Source: Methylovorus glucosotrophus
GTDB taxonomy: Bacteria; Pseudomonadota; Gammaproteobacteria; Burkholderiales; Methylophilaceae
Length of the DNA: 64,000 bases
Direction: 5' to 3'
Assembly: GCF_009858335.1 (NCBI RefSeq)
Contig: NZ_VMSE01000001.1
Coordinates: 744,001-808,000, forward strand
Numbering within the stretch: position 1 is the first letter of the stretch; every line of letters begins with the position of its first letter. Positions 28,101 through 37,281 of this stretch are shown one piece after another. Under the pieces are notes generated by a model. That model did not search any database. It was given only the letters and a program-made list of their open reading frames with translations, and was not told where the DNA came from. The position numbers were made by a program, and so were the translations under genes.

Positions 28101-28201
28101 GCCCGCTGGCGATTGTGGTGATCGGCGGCTTGTTTACCTCCACCGTGCTCACGCTCATTCTTCTGCCCATGCTTTACCAGCGCTTTGCGCATGCCAAATA
28201 A
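25136..28201 (+). CDS. Heavy-metal efflux RND pump (CzcA/CusA family)
   Basis: A 1021-residue RND transporter of normal length, twelve-helix type with two large periplasmic loops; it expels metal cations using the proton gradient. The helix-4 proton-relay region reads GGLSIAIGMLVDAAVVVVENI, keeping Asp and Glu. It lacks the DFGxIVDG form typical of CzcA/CnrA and is closer to CusA-type pumps, so calling it a Zn/Co/Cd pump would be premature. The ATG at 25136 shares a base with the previous stop (TGATG); a GTG at 25133 is also possible. C-terminal half: EGAKRRLRPVLMTACIA is the family's conserved cytoplasmic loop. Confidence 0.9.
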   Translation: MLAALIRLSLTQRVLMLVLTAMLSFAGVQAFQQLPIDAFPDVSSTQVKIIMKAPGMTPEEVEARITAPIEVEMLGLPRQTMLRSVAKYALTDITIDFAEGTDIYWARQQVNERLSAVLPNLPPDVSGGVAPMTTPLGEMFMFTVEAPHLSLAERRSLLDWVIRPQLRTVQGVADVNSLGGLVRSFEIIPDNSRMYARGVTLDALQNALIENNNNDGAGRLNDGEESLLVRAEGRLKTLEDVQNTVIRTEDGIPVRVADVAAIQLGALTRYGAVTSNAREEVVEGLVLGLRGANARQVVSGIKAKLAEMQPTLPKGVSIHVFYDRSSLVDRAVYTVSKALVEAIVLVLVLLLLFLGNLRAALTVALILPLAALSTFLLMQEFGLSANLMSLGGLSIAIGMLVDAAVVVVENIASHLADNKRGAGLPRLHLIYRAVREVSLPVAAGVLIIITVFLPLLTLEGLEGKLFRPVAMTIVFALSASLLLSLTVIPVLASFLLRKMPHEEPWVVRKALALYEPALRWALAHGRALVIAAFVALGLTAVVYLQIGKIFMPTLDEGDIIVGVEKLPSINLQQSLTTDMNVQRAILQNVPEVKEIYSRTGADELGLDPMGLNQTDNFLILKPQSEWRQPDKAALINDLRKVMEELPGLAYSFTQPIDMRVNEMILGVRGDLAIKIFGNDLDVLDQKAQQLVHILQGIPGSQDVYTPQNSGVQYMRIAIDRLAAGRMGFNMTEIESILRAQLEGKVLSVVQEGQRRTPLLVRGGESLRQSAADFGNLMLTLPNGRNIPLSAVARLERVEGPVKIDRQRGARMVIVTSNVRDRDLVGFVEEAKARVQKEVQLPEGYSMTWGGQFENQQRAAARLAIVVPAAIAMIFLILFATFHSVRQATLILCNIPFAMIGGVFALWLSGEYLSVPASVGFIALLGIAVLNGVVMMSYFNQLHAQGLPMLEVVTEGAKRRLRPVLMTACIAAFGLLPLLFATGPGSEIQRPLAIVVIGGLFTSTVLTLILLPMLYQRFAHAK

Positions 28202-28213
28202 GGAAAAACAACA

Positions 28214-28549
28214 ATGCAAGAGTCGACGACAACCATGGCTGTGCTGCAAGTAAGCGTACAGCCCGAGCACGAAGAGCAGATGGTGGATTACCTGATCCAG
28301 ACGCTCCCCGGCGTGCGCTTCAGCAGCCAGATGATCAGCCTGCATGGTCAGCCCGAAGGTGGGCTTTCCCTGCGCGAGCAAGTGCTGGGCACCACGCGGC
28401 GCTGCCTCTTTAGCGTGCAGGCCGAGGCTGCCGATCTGCAGGCACTGGCCGCCGGGCTGGGGCAGGGCGCGCTGTCTTTCCCCGTGGAATACCGCGTGTT
28501 GCCGCTGTTGCTGGCCGGGCAATACACGCCTGCTACGCAGCGCGATTAA
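28214..28549 (+). CDS. DUF3240 small PII-like protein of the efflux operon
   Basis: A 111-residue cytoplasmic protein of the DUF3240 family, which is usually found after czc/cus-type RND genes and has a ferredoxin-like, PII-related fold by family prediction. Segments VLQVSVQPEHEEQMVDYLIQ and the alternating strands that follow fit. It may sense metal or modulate the pump; no activity is established. An AAGGA site precedes the ATG, and it follows the pump gene after 12 bp, so it is surely in the same operon. Confidence 0.78.
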   Translation: MQESTTTMAVLQVSVQPEHEEQMVDYLIQTLPGVRFSSQMISLHGQPEGGLSLREQVLGTTRRCLFSVQAEAADLQALAAGLGQGALSFPVEYRVLPLLLAGQYTPATQRD

Positions 28550-28608
28550 GCTGGCAGGGTTGATGCTTACAGGCTAAGGTGTCTTATCAATGCCGTGGAG
28601 AAAAGCTT

Positions 28609-29823
28609 ATGCCGGATATGAAACAGCGCGCCCTGGATTACCACGCATTACCCACGCCGGGCAAACTCTCGGTAGAGTCGAGCAAGCCCTGCGCCACCGC
28701 CGCTGATCTGGCGCTGGCGTATACGCCCGGCGTCGCCGAGCCGGTCAAGGCCATCTATCAGGATCCCGCCGCCGCGTACCGCTATACTAATAAAGGCAAC
28801 CTGGTGGCGGTGATTACCGATGGCACCGCCGTGCTCGGCCTGGGCAATGTCGGTGCACTGGCGGGCAAGCCGGTGATGGAGGGCAAGGCCGTGCTGTTTA
28901 AGCGCTTTGCCAATATTGATGTGTTTGATATTGAAGTCACCGCACCCAGCATCGAAAGCTTTATCGAGACCGTGGTCAATATTGCCCCCACCTTTGGCGG
29001 CATCAATCTGGAAGATATCGCCGCCCCGCATTGCTTTCGCATAGAGCGCGAGCTGCGGGCCAGGCTCGATATCCCTGTGTTTCATGATGACCAGCACGGC
29101 ACGGCGGCGATTATTGCCGGGGCGCTGCTGAATGCCCTGGAGCTGCAAGGCAAAACGCTCCCCACGGCCCGCATCGTGTTTCTCGGCGCGGGCGCTGCTG
29201 GCATGGCAACCGCCCGGCTGCTCAAGGCCATGGGCGCGCAGGATATTGTGCTGGTGGATATTGCCGGGGTGCTGCACTCCGGCCGTGATGACATCAGCGA
29301 CTATGGCCGCGACCTGTTGCGCCAGACTTCCGCCCGCACGCTGGCTGATGTAATGCCGGGTGCCGATGTGTTTATCGGTGTATCAGCTGCCAATGCGCTG
29401 CCGCCAGACCTGCTCAAGCTGATGGCGCCCAGCCCCGTGGTATTTGCCCTGGCAAACCCGGACCCGGAAATACTGCCCGCCACCGCGATGGCCGTACGTG
29501 ACGATCTGATCATGGCGACCGGCCGTTCTGATTTTCCCAACCAGGTGAATAACGCGCTGTGTTTTCCCTATCTGTTTCGCGGCGCGCTGGACGCCAAGGC
29601 ACGCCAGATCACCACCGGCATGCAGGTAGCCGCCGCCCATGCGCTGGCAGCACTGGCGCGTGAAGAGGTGCCGCAGGCGGTGCTCGATGCCTATGCCATT
29701 AGCGAGCTGCACTTTGGCCGCGATTACATTATCCCCAAGCCGTTTGACCCGCGATTGCTGGAGAAAGTAGCGGGCGCCGTAGCCGAGGCCGCCCGCGCCG
29801 AGATGGCAGCGGCGGTTGCGTAA
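28609..29823 (+). CDS. NAD(P)-dependent malic enzyme, short form
   Basis: A 404-residue oxidative decarboxylase that turns malate into pyruvate, CO2 and NAD(P)H. Malic signature: LALAYTPGVAEPVKAI, then the catalytic Lys region GKAVLFKRFANIDVFDIEV and the metal-site FHDDQHGTAAIIAGAL. The Rossmann segment is IVFLGAGAAGMATARLL. It lacks the phosphotransacetylase-like tail found in the long bacterial form (about 750 residues), so it is the short type. GTGGAG lies 8 nt before the ATG at 28609. It is a stand-alone gene, convergent with the chemoreceptor. Confidence 0.92.
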   Translation: MPDMKQRALDYHALPTPGKLSVESSKPCATAADLALAYTPGVAEPVKAIYQDPAAAYRYTNKGNLVAVITDGTAVLGLGNVGALAGKPVMEGKAVLFKRFANIDVFDIEVTAPSIESFIETVVNIAPTFGGINLEDIAAPHCFRIERELRARLDIPVFHDDQHGTAAIIAGALLNALELQGKTLPTARIVFLGAGAAGMATARLLKAMGAQDIVLVDIAGVLHSGRDDISDYGRDLLRQTSARTLADVMPGADVFIGVSAANALPPDLLKLMAPSPVVFALANPDPEILPATAMAVRDDLIMATGRSDFPNQVNNALCFPYLFRGALDAKARQITTGMQVAAAHALAALAREEVPQAVLDAYAISELHFGRDYIIPKPFDPRLLEKVAGAVAEAARAEMAAAVA

Positions 29824-29888
29824 GCCTGCTGATATTTGAACGGAAGCTGGATGTGATGGCACCCGGGGCGTCTCGCGCCCGCTGAACC

Positions 29889-32441
29889 CTAGCTATTCAC
29901 CAGCTTGAGCGGCGCCCGCAACATGGGCAGCTCCGGCCTGCGTGCGCTGAGGCGGAAAGCGCTCACCGTGGCAAACAGCTGATCCGATTGCTGCAACAGT
30001 GATTCCGCTGCGGCCGCCGCTTGCTCCACCAGTGCCGCATTCTGCTGCGTCACGCCATCCATCTGGTTCACCGCCATGCGCGCCTGCTGTATGCCCAGGC
30101 TCTGCTCGTGCGATGAGGCGGCAATATCGTCCATGAATTCACTGGCGCGCTGCACGGCGGTCATCACCTCCTGCATGGTGCTGCCTGCTTGTGCCACCAG
30201 CGCGCTGCCCTGGTTGGCCTTGCTCACCGAGTCTTCTATCAGCTGGCGTATCTCCGTCGCAGCAGAGGCCGAGCGCTGCGCCAGCGAGCGTACTTCGCCC
30301 GCCACCACAGCAAAGCCACGGCCCTGCTCGCCCGCGCGTGCGGCTTCCACGGCGGCATTCAGCGCCAGAATATTGGTCTGGAAAGCGATGCCATTAATCA
30401 CGCCGATGATGTCCTCAATCTTCTGCGCGCTCTGGTTGATCGCCGTCATGGTCGCCACCACATCGTTCACCACAATATCGCCTTGCTTGGCGACGCTGGC
30501 GGCGGTTTTCACCAGACCATTGGCCTCCTGGGCCCGCGCGGCGTTCTGCCGCACGGTATCGGCCAGTTCGTCCATGTTGGATGCCGTCTCTTCCAGCGCC
30601 GAAGCTTGCGACTCGGTGCGGGCAGACAAATCGGCATTGCCCTGCGCGATCTCCTGCGCGGCTACGTGAATAGTCTCGGCCGAGGTTTTTACCTGCAGCA
30701 TGGGCTGCACCAGTATCTCCAGCGTGTTGTTCACGCCCTCGATAATGCGGCGGAAATCGCCCTGATGGCGGCTGGCATCGGCCCGCGTCATGATGTTGCC
30801 CGCCTTGGCCGCGGCTGCCAGCATCTGCGCATCTTCGTTCAGCGCCTGCAGCTTGTGGCGTATGGTGTCCATGGTGTGGTTGATGTACGCCTGCTGGCCG
30901 GGGAAGTTTTCCAGCGGCGCATCAAAATCCCCCTCGCTGAATTGCGCCATGCAGGCCAGGGTTTTGCGGTTGATGGTGATGTGGTTTTCCAGCGTGCGGT
31001 TCATGCTCTGCATGATCAGGGCATAGTCGCCCTCAAACGCCTCCGGGTTCAGCATCTGGTCGATCTCGCCACGCGCATGCGCCGCGGCCAGCTGCGAGAG
31101 CGAGTCGATCACTGCCTTCAGGTGGGCGCGCACGCCTTCAATATTGTCGTTGATCGAGGCTAGCTGACCGGGGAAGCGCTCCAGCGGCGTATCAAAATTG
31201 CCACGGCTGAAGGCCTGTATGCAGGCCAGCACCTTGTGGTTAATGGTGAGATGCTGCGCCACCATGGCATTCACGCCCTCGGCCACCCGCTGAAAATCGC
31301 CCTGGTAATTCGCCGCCGGAATCCGGCTATCCATCAGCCCGGCATCGTGGTCTTGCGCCATGCGCTGCATGTCTGCCATCAGCTGGCGAATGTTGTGCCG
31401 CAGCTTCTCAATGCCGGTGTTGATCATCGCCTGCTTGCCGGGGAAAGCCGGCAGCCGCGCATCAAAATCCCCCTCGGCAAAGGCATGCACGCAGGCCATG
31501 GATTGCTGCATGAGCTGCACATAATTCAGCAGCATGCGGTTCAGCCCCTCCGCCAGCGCCTGGTATTCGCCGGTGTAAGGCGTGGTATCAATGCGCGCAT
31601 CCATATCGCCCGCCTCGTGGCGGTCCGAGAGATCGCGCATATCGTGTATCAGCCGCTGCAGCGTGTACGACATATCCCGCATCGAGGCCATCAGGCTCTG
31701 CTTGTCCTGCGCGGCAATGGTAATGGGCGCCGACAAATCGCCATCGGCAATGCGCCGCGCCATCTGCGCCGCCGCATGCGGCTCGCCGCCCAGCTCGCGC
31801 TCCACCGAGCGTATCACCCAGTAGCCAATCAGGCTCAGCACAATCAGCAAGCCCAGTGTGACAATGCCGCCTATCAGCATGGTGCGCGCAAACGCCGCCT
31901 GCGTGGCCGCCACCGCCTGCTGCGCCAGCTGGCTCTTGTAGCTGAACAGCGCCTTCAGCGCCGCATCCACGCGGCCAGCGTATTCCATGTTATCCATATA
32001 CGATTCACGCGCCTCAAAAAACGAGTTATCACGCGAAAACTGCAACGACTCATCAATGCGCGGCAGATAACGCTGCATCGCCTGCTCGGCGTTTTTCAGC
32101 AACGCCGCATCCTGCGGGTCCGCAATCAGGCGGTGGTAATTTGCCAGCCCCGCTTTGAGTTCTGTGATGGATTGCTGAATTTCCTTATCCAGCGTGGCTT
32201 TTTTGGCCGTGTCGTTATTCAGAATAAACGCCGAAATCTGCAAACGCAGATCACCAAACAAAGCCTTCTCCCGCCCCAGGCTTTCCAGGCTGGGCACCGC
32301 ATTCAGATTCACCACACTCGCCCCCGCCTGCAACTTGCTTAAGTACGCATACGCCCAGCCCGCAAAGCCCGCCAGGCCGAGATACGCCGCAAACAGCAAG
32401 ATCAGCATGCGTTTGTTCACGGTGAGTTTGGGGATGTTCAT
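29889..32441 (-). CDS. Methyl-accepting chemotaxis protein with HAMP-like array
   Basis: An 850-residue chemoreceptor. Helix 1 at about residues 12-30, a periplasmic helical domain, helix 2 at about 190-212, then a HAMP domain. Residues about 270-590 consist of alternating related modules: one type ends [17 protein letters not shown], the other contains FSxGDFDAPLxxFPGQ and an IN..I..IR helix, giving roughly three pairs. The signalling tip [20 protein letters not shown] is intact. There is no C-terminal NWETF-like methylation-enzyme tether. AGGAG precedes the ATG. It is a stand-alone gene with no che genes nearby. The ligand is unknown. Confidence 0.9.
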   Translation of the reverse strand: MNIPKLTVNKRMLILLFAAYLGLAGFAGWAYAYLSKLQAGASVVNLNAVPSLESLGREKALFGDLRLQISAFILNNDTAKKATLDKEIQQSITELKAGLANYHRLIADPQDAALLKNAEQAMQRYLPRIDESLQFSRDNSFFEARESYMDNMEYAGRVDAALKALFSYKSQLAQQAVAATQAAFARTMLIGGIVTLGLLIVLSLIGYWVIRSVERELGGEPHAAAQMARRIADGDLSAPITIAAQDKQSLMASMRDMSYTLQRLIHDMRDLSDRHEAGDMDARIDTTPYTGEYQALAEGLNRMLLNYVQLMQQSMACVHAFAEGDFDARLPAFPGKQAMINTGIEKLRHNIRQLMADMQRMAQDHDAGLMDSRIPAANYQGDFQRVAEGVNAMVAQHLTINHKVLACIQAFSRGNFDTPLERFPGQLASINDNIEGVRAHLKAVIDSLSQLAAAHARGEIDQMLNPEAFEGDYALIMQSMNRTLENHITINRKTLACMAQFSEGDFDAPLENFPGQQAYINHTMDTIRHKLQALNEDAQMLAAAAKAGNIMTRADASRHQGDFRRIIEGVNNTLEILVQPMLQVKTSAETIHVAAQEIAQGNADLSARTESQASALEETASNMDELADTVRQNAARAQEANGLVKTAASVAKQGDIVVNDVVATMTAINQSAQKIEDIIGVINGIAFQTNILALNAAVEAARAGEQGRGFAVVAGEVRSLAQRSASAATEIRQLIEDSVSKANQGSALVAQAGSTMQEVMTAVQRASEFMDDIAASSHEQSLGIQQARMAVNQMDGVTQQNAALVEQAAAAAESLLQQSDQLFATVSAFRLSARRPELPMLRAPLKLVNS

Positions 32442-32577
32442 GATAGTGCTCCTAAGTCCCCGCAGGGGCGGGGAGGGGGTCAGATTAGGAGACTAGTTTG
32501 TGGAGGGGGTGTTACAGAAGTGTGAAAGAGCGTATTCAGCTTTGGGGAGGTGTCACTTTATGTCACCCTTTGAGTTT

Positions 32578-33987
32578 TTATCCAAAAATTATATTATTCA
32601 AATCGCTTGCGATATTCATCCCAGCACGATGGTCACTTGGAGTTTTTGCTATAGAGAAAGTATAGCGACCATCATTGTTGTAAACTAGTTTGTAATGTTT
32701 TCCCTCTTCAGTTATTGTAAATCCAATATCATTTAACTCGGATCTTGTGCGAGCATCTAATCCAGAATAGGACTTAAATATTCTTTTGATGCTGCTTTTT
32801 ATTTCATCTCTTTTTGAAGATGGTGTGTTTGATGAAACTAAATCTTTGATGACGTGGTAGTCACGAGATGATTCGCGTAAGGAATTTAGCCTTTCTCTTA
32901 GATTGCAAGCAAGAATGTCCTGAAATTCCTCACTATAAAATTCAACTTCACTTCCTATTTTTAAGATTCCAGAGGATGTTGACGTGGTGAAGTTTGAATG
33001 TTTTCTTAACTCGCTATTAAGGCGAGATATTTCATTTTCTGCTTCTGATATTCTCCGGTCTTTTGCGTTAATTTCAGCGTCAAAAGCTTCCATATATTCA
33101 TTTATTTCTGTAGAACCTATGGATTTAAGTTGCTCTAATTTCTTTCTAGATGATTCCTCAATAAGATGTGACCATGAGCAGTTTGATATTAATCTCCTAT
33201 TGGCTAAGGCAAGACGAATATTTTTTGCAATCTCCAGCTGTAGTAATCTAGGGTTTGGAGTTTCTTCATTTAAGAAATGAGAGGTTTTTATGTTGCTATC
33301 AGGCCAATATATACATACTGAGCCACCGTATCCATTTTTTGATGAAGTTAATGTTTTTAGCTTAAGTGAAAATTCTCGACTTGGCTCGACTACCACGTGA
33401 GCCATTCCTGCAACATATTTTGCAAGCTCTTCGGGATTTATGGGTACGGTATTATCAAAATTAACACTTACATAAATTATTGGTAGTTTGTTGTTCGCAT
33501 TTCCATTTATTAATGCTGCAGCTATTTCCTCATCACCTTTACTCAAAGTGAATGGTCTATTAGTTACTGGAACTTGGCCATCCATTCCACCACCTAGTTT
33601 AGATAATGCCTGACCAATAAAAACTGGTTTTTTAGGTGGGGGTAGCTGTACGGCAGTTAGTAATGCTTCGCAAGAAACCTGAATGCTTAGGGTAGTAGAA
33701 TCTATATTTTTTCGACATACGATTGATGTTGTCCACTCTAATCCTTTTTCTTGTTTTATATAACGAAGACCTGCGATTGATGATTGTTGGCCATTAGCAA
33801 TAATTATAGTTGCCTTTTCTCCATTATTATTAAACTCTTTCTCTACATCTGTTGATATATCATTCAAGGGTTCTATCTCTAGAAGAGTATGGGGGCTCCC
33901 GGAAATCCAATCGCAAGCTAACTGAATTACCTGCGAAATTGATTTGCTATTGTCGATTGGAAATTCAGTAGAAAAATGAGTTGCCAT
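32578..33987 (-). CDS. Unrecognised 469-residue protein in an AT-rich island
   Basis: No family is recognised. The protein is hydrophilic, without signal peptide or membrane helix. The region around residues 165-255 has beta-rich segments (LPIIYVSVNF, YVAGMAHVVVEPSREF, GYGGSVCIYWP) that look like a folded core. Residues about 290-335 are strongly helical with charged heptads (EAFDAEINAKDRRISEAENEI is the clearest part), a likely coiled coil. The C-terminal 100 residues are mixed. Base composition is visibly poorer in GC than in the genes on either side, and codon choice is AT-rich, suggesting transfer. The start has AGGGGAT on the minus strand a few nt upstream. A 42-residue peptide ORF lies 145 bp upstream in the same direction. 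Confidence 0.75.
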   Translation of the reverse strand: MATHFSTEFPIDNSKSISQVIQLACDWISGSPHTLLEIEPLNDISTDVEKEFNNNGEKATIIIANGQQSSIAGLRYIKQEKGLEWTTSIVCRKNIDSTTLSIQVSCEALLTAVQLPPPKKPVFIGQALSKLGGGMDGQVPVTNRPFTLSKGDEEIAAALINGNANNKLPIIYVSVNFDNTVPINPEELAKYVAGMAHVVVEPSREFSLKLKTLTSSKNGYGGSVCIYWPDSNIKTSHFLNEETPNPRLLQLEIAKNIRLALANRRLISNCSWSHLIEESSRKKLEQLKSIGSTEINEYMEAFDAEINAKDRRISEAENEISRLNSELRKHSNFTTSTSSGILKIGSEVEFYSEEFQDILACNLRERLNSLRESSRDYHVIKDLVSSNTPSSKRDEIKSSIKRIFKSYSGLDARTRSELNDIGFTITEEGKHYKLVYNNDGRYTFSIAKTPSDHRAGMNIASDLNNIIFG

Positions 33988-34132
33988 AAGATATCCCCTG
34001 TGTAAAGAATGTTATTTTTGGATATTATTTTGAGATGATATGAAAAAATTCATAACTTCGTTTTAATGCATTGGTAGATGGAATGGTAAGGTTATATCCC
34101 CTCGAGCTAACTATTTCATTCTGGATCCTATT

Positions 34133-34261
34133 TTATTTCTTATATCCCTGCTGTTTGGTTTGTGTGAGCTTTAATTTTTTTTCAAACTCTATTTTCTTTG
34201 ACTTGATGGAATTGGCTTCCTTCAGACTCTTTAGCAAATCTTTAAATAATGATTTATCCAT
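34133..34261 (-). CDS. Possible 42-residue peptide, regulator N-terminus-like
   Basis: A short frame from ATG at 34261 to TAA, with AAGAG 7 nt upstream. The peptide starts MDKSLFKDLLKSLKEANSIK, which recalls the N-terminal helices of HigA-like antitoxins, then becomes Lys-rich and stops before any helix-turn-helix. It may be a real small protein, or the remains of a truncated regulator. It lies just upstream of the 469-residue protein on the same strand. AT-rich composition matches that gene. This is a weak call. Confidence 0.35.
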   Translation of the reverse strand: MDKSLFKDLLKSLKEANSIKSKKIEFEKKLKLTQTKQQGYKK

Positions 34262-34403
34262 TTAATAACTCTTTAATGAGGCAATCGCATTAAGCCTTCA
34301 ACTTTATGTTCAGACAATTTCTACAGAAAAACTATACGCTTATTACGTTTTTTTTCTAGATGCTTGATAAGGGGTAGTTAGATAAACATCAAATCTAACA
34401 AAA

Positions 34404-34435
34404 GCCAAAGGGCTAGCAGAAGCTAGCCCTTTGGC
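34404..34435 (-). terminator. Terminator after katE and the tRNA-like fragment
   Basis: A perfect 14-bp inverted repeat (GCCAAAGGGCTAGC, AGAA, GCTAGCCCTTTGGC). Read on the minus strand it is followed by TTTTGTT. The GGCTAGC core and near-identical loop are shared with the terminator after tRNA-Arg at 40551-40580, which suggests common origin. Confidence 0.82.
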
Positions 34436-34439
34436 GTTG

Positions 34440-34464
34440 TGGTGGTGCTTAAGTGGTTCGAACT
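34440..34464 (-). repeat. tRNA 3'-end-like fragment (possible integration scar)
   Basis: On the minus strand the 25 bases read like a T-arm loop, acceptor strand and CCA (AGTTCGAACCACTT then GCACCACCA). It matches the fragment at 40008-40032 at about 20 of 25 positions. It lies between the katE stop and a terminator. Being short, it could be chance, but the arrangement repeats that of the intact tRNA-Arg. Confidence 0.4.
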
Positions 34465-34471
34465 AATCTAG

Positions 34472-36871
34472 CTAAACCATAGGCGGATCCGTCTCCCGCG
34501 CAAAGCTTCTCGGGCTGCCCACTAGCTGCACAAAGTTCTGCAGTGCATCTTCCAAAGCATTCACCGCCAGCAGGGTGGGGTCTGGCGAGCCATCGACCAG
34601 GGTTTCCGGGATGCCGGCGGTTTGCAGCAGCTGTTGGCTGGCGCCGATGGCGAGCATGGGTTTGCAGTGGCGGTATTGGTCGCGCAGGAATTCCAGGGTT
34701 TGGCCGCTGGCGGCGAGGTTTTCGGCGACGAGCTTGCCATCTGGCAGGGCGACGGCGTCGAACAATACGCTGGGCATGGTTTCTATGCTTCCTTCGGCAT
34801 TGAGTGCTGCGCCGCTATCTGCTTTTACCGGGCCTAGCTGCAGGCCGAGCAAGCGGGGCACGCCGCCTTCGGCGAGAATGGCGTCGTAAAGCGTTTGTAC
34901 GCTGTCACCATCTACACCATCCGCCACGAGTATGGCGACGCGGCGGCCGAGCAGCATACCATTGCCGGGGAAGTGTTGCTCGGAGAGGGCGGTGGAGGGT
35001 GGTGGCACGGGGAAGTCTGTGCTGCTGGCGAGCGGGGCGGCCTCGGGCAGGGCAATGCCTAGCCCGGCGGCGACGCCTGCGGCCAGCTCTTCATCCACAT
35101 TTACCAGCAATGAGACGACGCGCTCGCGTATGGCTTGGGTTTGCACGCGGGTGAGCTCAAAGCGGAAGGCGTTGATGATGTGCTGCTGCTCGGGCGGGGA
35201 TTGGCTGATCCAGAATAGCCGCGCTTGTGAGTAGTGGTCGGCAAATTTCTCTGGGCGGCCGCGCACTTTGTCTTCGGTAATGGTTTCGGGGAAGCTGGTG
35301 AAACCTTGCATGCCAGCCTGGAATGGGCAGCCGCCCGCCAGGGAGTTGGGCTCATAGGCGACACGGCCACGCGGGATGGACTGGCGGTGCATGCCATCGC
35401 GCTGGTTGTTGTGCACGGGCTTGAGCGGGGCGTTAATGGGCAGCTCGTGAAAGTTGACGCCACCGAGGCGGCTGATCTGCGTATCCAGATAAGAGTGGAT
35501 GCGGCCTTGCAGCAGCGGGTCGTTGCTGAAGTCGATGCCGGGGATGATGTGGGCGGTGCAAAACGCCACTTGCTCGGTTTCGGCAAAGAAGTTGTCGGGG
35601 TTGCGGTTTAGCACCATCTTGCCGATGGGGGTGACGGGCACCATTTCTTCGGGAATGAGCTTGGTCGGGTCCAGCACGTCAAAGCTGAATTCCTCGGCCT
35701 GGGCTTCGGTGAAGACCTGCACGCCCAGCTCCCACTCGGGGTAGGCGCCTGCTTCGATGGCTTCCCACAAATCGCGGCGGTGAAAGTCGGGGTCGGCGCC
35801 GCCCAGTTTCACGGCTTCATCCCACACCAGCGAGTGCACGCCAGCGACGGGCGTCCAGTGAAACTTGCAGAACACAGATTCGTTTTTGTCATTCACCAGG
35901 CGGAAGGTGTGCACGCCAAAGCCCTGCATCATGCGGTAGCTGCGCGGGATGGCGCGGTCCGACATCTGCCACAGCAGCATGTGGGTGGATTCGGGCATCA
36001 GCGAAACAAAATCCCAATAGGTATCGTGCGCGCTGGAGGCCTGCGGCATGCCAAAGTGCGGCTCGGGTTTTACGGCGTGAACCAGGTCGGGGAATTTCAT
36101 CGCATCCTGGATGAAAAACACGGGGATGTTGTTGCCGACCAGATCCCAATTGCCTGCGTCGGTATAAAACTTGACGGCAAAGCCGCGCACATCGCGCGCG
36201 GTATCCATGGAGCCACGCTCGCCGGCCACGGTGGAGAAGCGCACAAACACCGGCGTTTGCTTGCCTGCTTCGTTAAACGGCGCGGCCTTGGTGAGGTCGG
36301 TGAGCGGTTTGTAATTCTCAAAATAACCATGGGCAGCGGAGCCACGCGCATGCACCACGCGCTCGGGGATGCGCTCATGGTCAAAATGCGTGAGCTTCTC
36401 ACGCAGGATAAAGTCTTCCATCGCCGTCGGTCCGCGCAGACCGATCTTCAGCGAATCCTGATTGCTGGCGACATTCACACCCTGATTGGTGGTCAGCATC
36501 TGCCCGGCGGAATCTACACGCACTCGGTCCAGATCGCCCTTCATGCGGTTTTCACCGGCAGGCGCTTTGCCCTCGCCAGTCTTGGGCGATGCTACCGTTT
36601 CATTCACCGTGCTACTGGTAGCCGCAGGTGAATCCGGCAAACTGAATGCCCCGGTGTAAGGGCAACGCGCCGCCTCGCCATACTCCTCGGCCTTGGATGG
36701 GTTGTGCGGAATCGAAGCCGACAGCTGATCGGTACCCGCGACTTTTTCCACCAGCTTGGCCGGCCCGGCCGCCTTGGGAGTATCCGGCGGAGTATGCGTG
36801 GAAGGGCCCGACACCGTGCCCTGCGCTGCCCCCGTACCAATAGAATTCTTAGCCTTACGTTGAGACGCCAT
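34472..36871 (-). CDS. katE: Large-subunit catalase (HPII type)
   Basis: A 799-residue clade-2 catalase that breaks down hydrogen peroxide. After a long, low-complexity N-terminal extension rich in Ala/Pro/Ser, the core carries the catalytic His region [15 protein letters not shown], the Asn-containing [16 protein letters not shown], and the haem-ligand Tyr in [15 protein letters not shown]. The C-terminal 150 residues form the flavodoxin/DJ-1-like domain found only in large-subunit catalases ([22 protein letters not shown]). Composition is GC-rich, unlike both flanks. It is flanked by tRNA-like scars and may be cargo of an integrated element, or a resident gene between two insertions. Confidence 0.95.
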   Translation of the reverse strand: MASQRKAKNSIGTGAAQGTVSGPSTHTPPDTPKAAGPAKLVEKVAGTDQLSASIPHNPSKAEEYGEAARCPYTGAFSLPDSPAATSSTVNETVASPKTGEGKAPAGENRMKGDLDRVRVDSAGQMLTTNQGVNVASNQDSLKIGLRGPTAMEDFILREKLTHFDHERIPERVVHARGSAAHGYFENYKPLTDLTKAAPFNEAGKQTPVFVRFSTVAGERGSMDTARDVRGFAVKFYTDAGNWDLVGNNIPVFFIQDAMKFPDLVHAVKPEPHFGMPQASSAHDTYWDFVSLMPESTHMLLWQMSDRAIPRSYRMMQGFGVHTFRLVNDKNESVFCKFHWTPVAGVHSLVWDEAVKLGGADPDFHRRDLWEAIEAGAYPEWELGVQVFTEAQAEEFSFDVLDPTKLIPEEMVPVTPIGKMVLNRNPDNFFAETEQVAFCTAHIIPGIDFSNDPLLQGRIHSYLDTQISRLGGVNFHELPINAPLKPVHNNQRDGMHRQSIPRGRVAYEPNSLAGGCPFQAGMQGFTSFPETITEDKVRGRPEKFADHYSQARLFWISQSPPEQQHIINAFRFELTRVQTQAIRERVVSLLVNVDEELAAGVAAGLGIALPEAAPLASSTDFPVPPPSTALSEQHFPGNGMLLGRRVAILVADGVDGDSVQTLYDAILAEGGVPRLLGLQLGPVKADSGAALNAEGSIETMPSVLFDAVALPDGKLVAENLAASGQTLEFLRDQYRHCKPMLAIGASQQLLQTAGIPETLVDGSPDPTLLAVNALEDALQNFVQLVGSPRSFARETDPPMV

Positions 36872-37281
36872 GACAGTTCCTTATGAAGTTGGGAATGCGT
36901 TGCCGCAAGAGACCCCGAGCATAGGCGGAACTACCATGCCCTTTCATCGGTAAAGTCCTTAAAGGGGTGTAGGAGGATTTGGTGATGGGGGGCAGAAAAC
37001 TACTTTATGGGGGAACGTTACTTTTGAATGCATTTAAAAAAATGAATTTGCTTTTTTAACTACATGTGTAATTAAAGTTTACAACTTTCGTATATTATCC
37101 CTCGTTACCTAACTCCATTGCTCAAGCTAGCAGTTCAGGAGTTATGGGAAGTCAGAGGGACTAAGAAGGGAATGTCACCTTAGGCTGAAGAAGGAATGTT
37201 GGTAATCTTTAATTTAATATTACATTTTTTGCAAAAATGAAATTTACTACTTGTATACAAACATATAAAAAGTGATAAAAA
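36872..37281. other. katE upstream region, becoming AT-rich
   Basis: 410 bp with no gene seen. It should hold the katE promoter (minus strand) and that of the first lipoprotein (plus strand). At about 37,020 composition shifts sharply from GC-rich to AT-rich, which may mark the edge of an acquired segment. TTGCAA and TATAC boxes before the lipoprotein gene are 19 bp apart, longer than ideal. Confidence 0.5.

Noticed and set aside
31236..32342. Arg/His-rich frame opposite the chemoreceptor
   Set aside because: No domain or translation signal; the chemoreceptor frame explains the sequence.
34071..34265. A 64-residue plus-strand frame rich in Phe/Leu/Ile
   Set aside because: It overlaps the 42-residue minus-strand peptide, has no ribosome-binding site, and its hydrophobicity follows from AT-rich DNA. 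Neither is strongly supported, but the minus-strand one has better signals.
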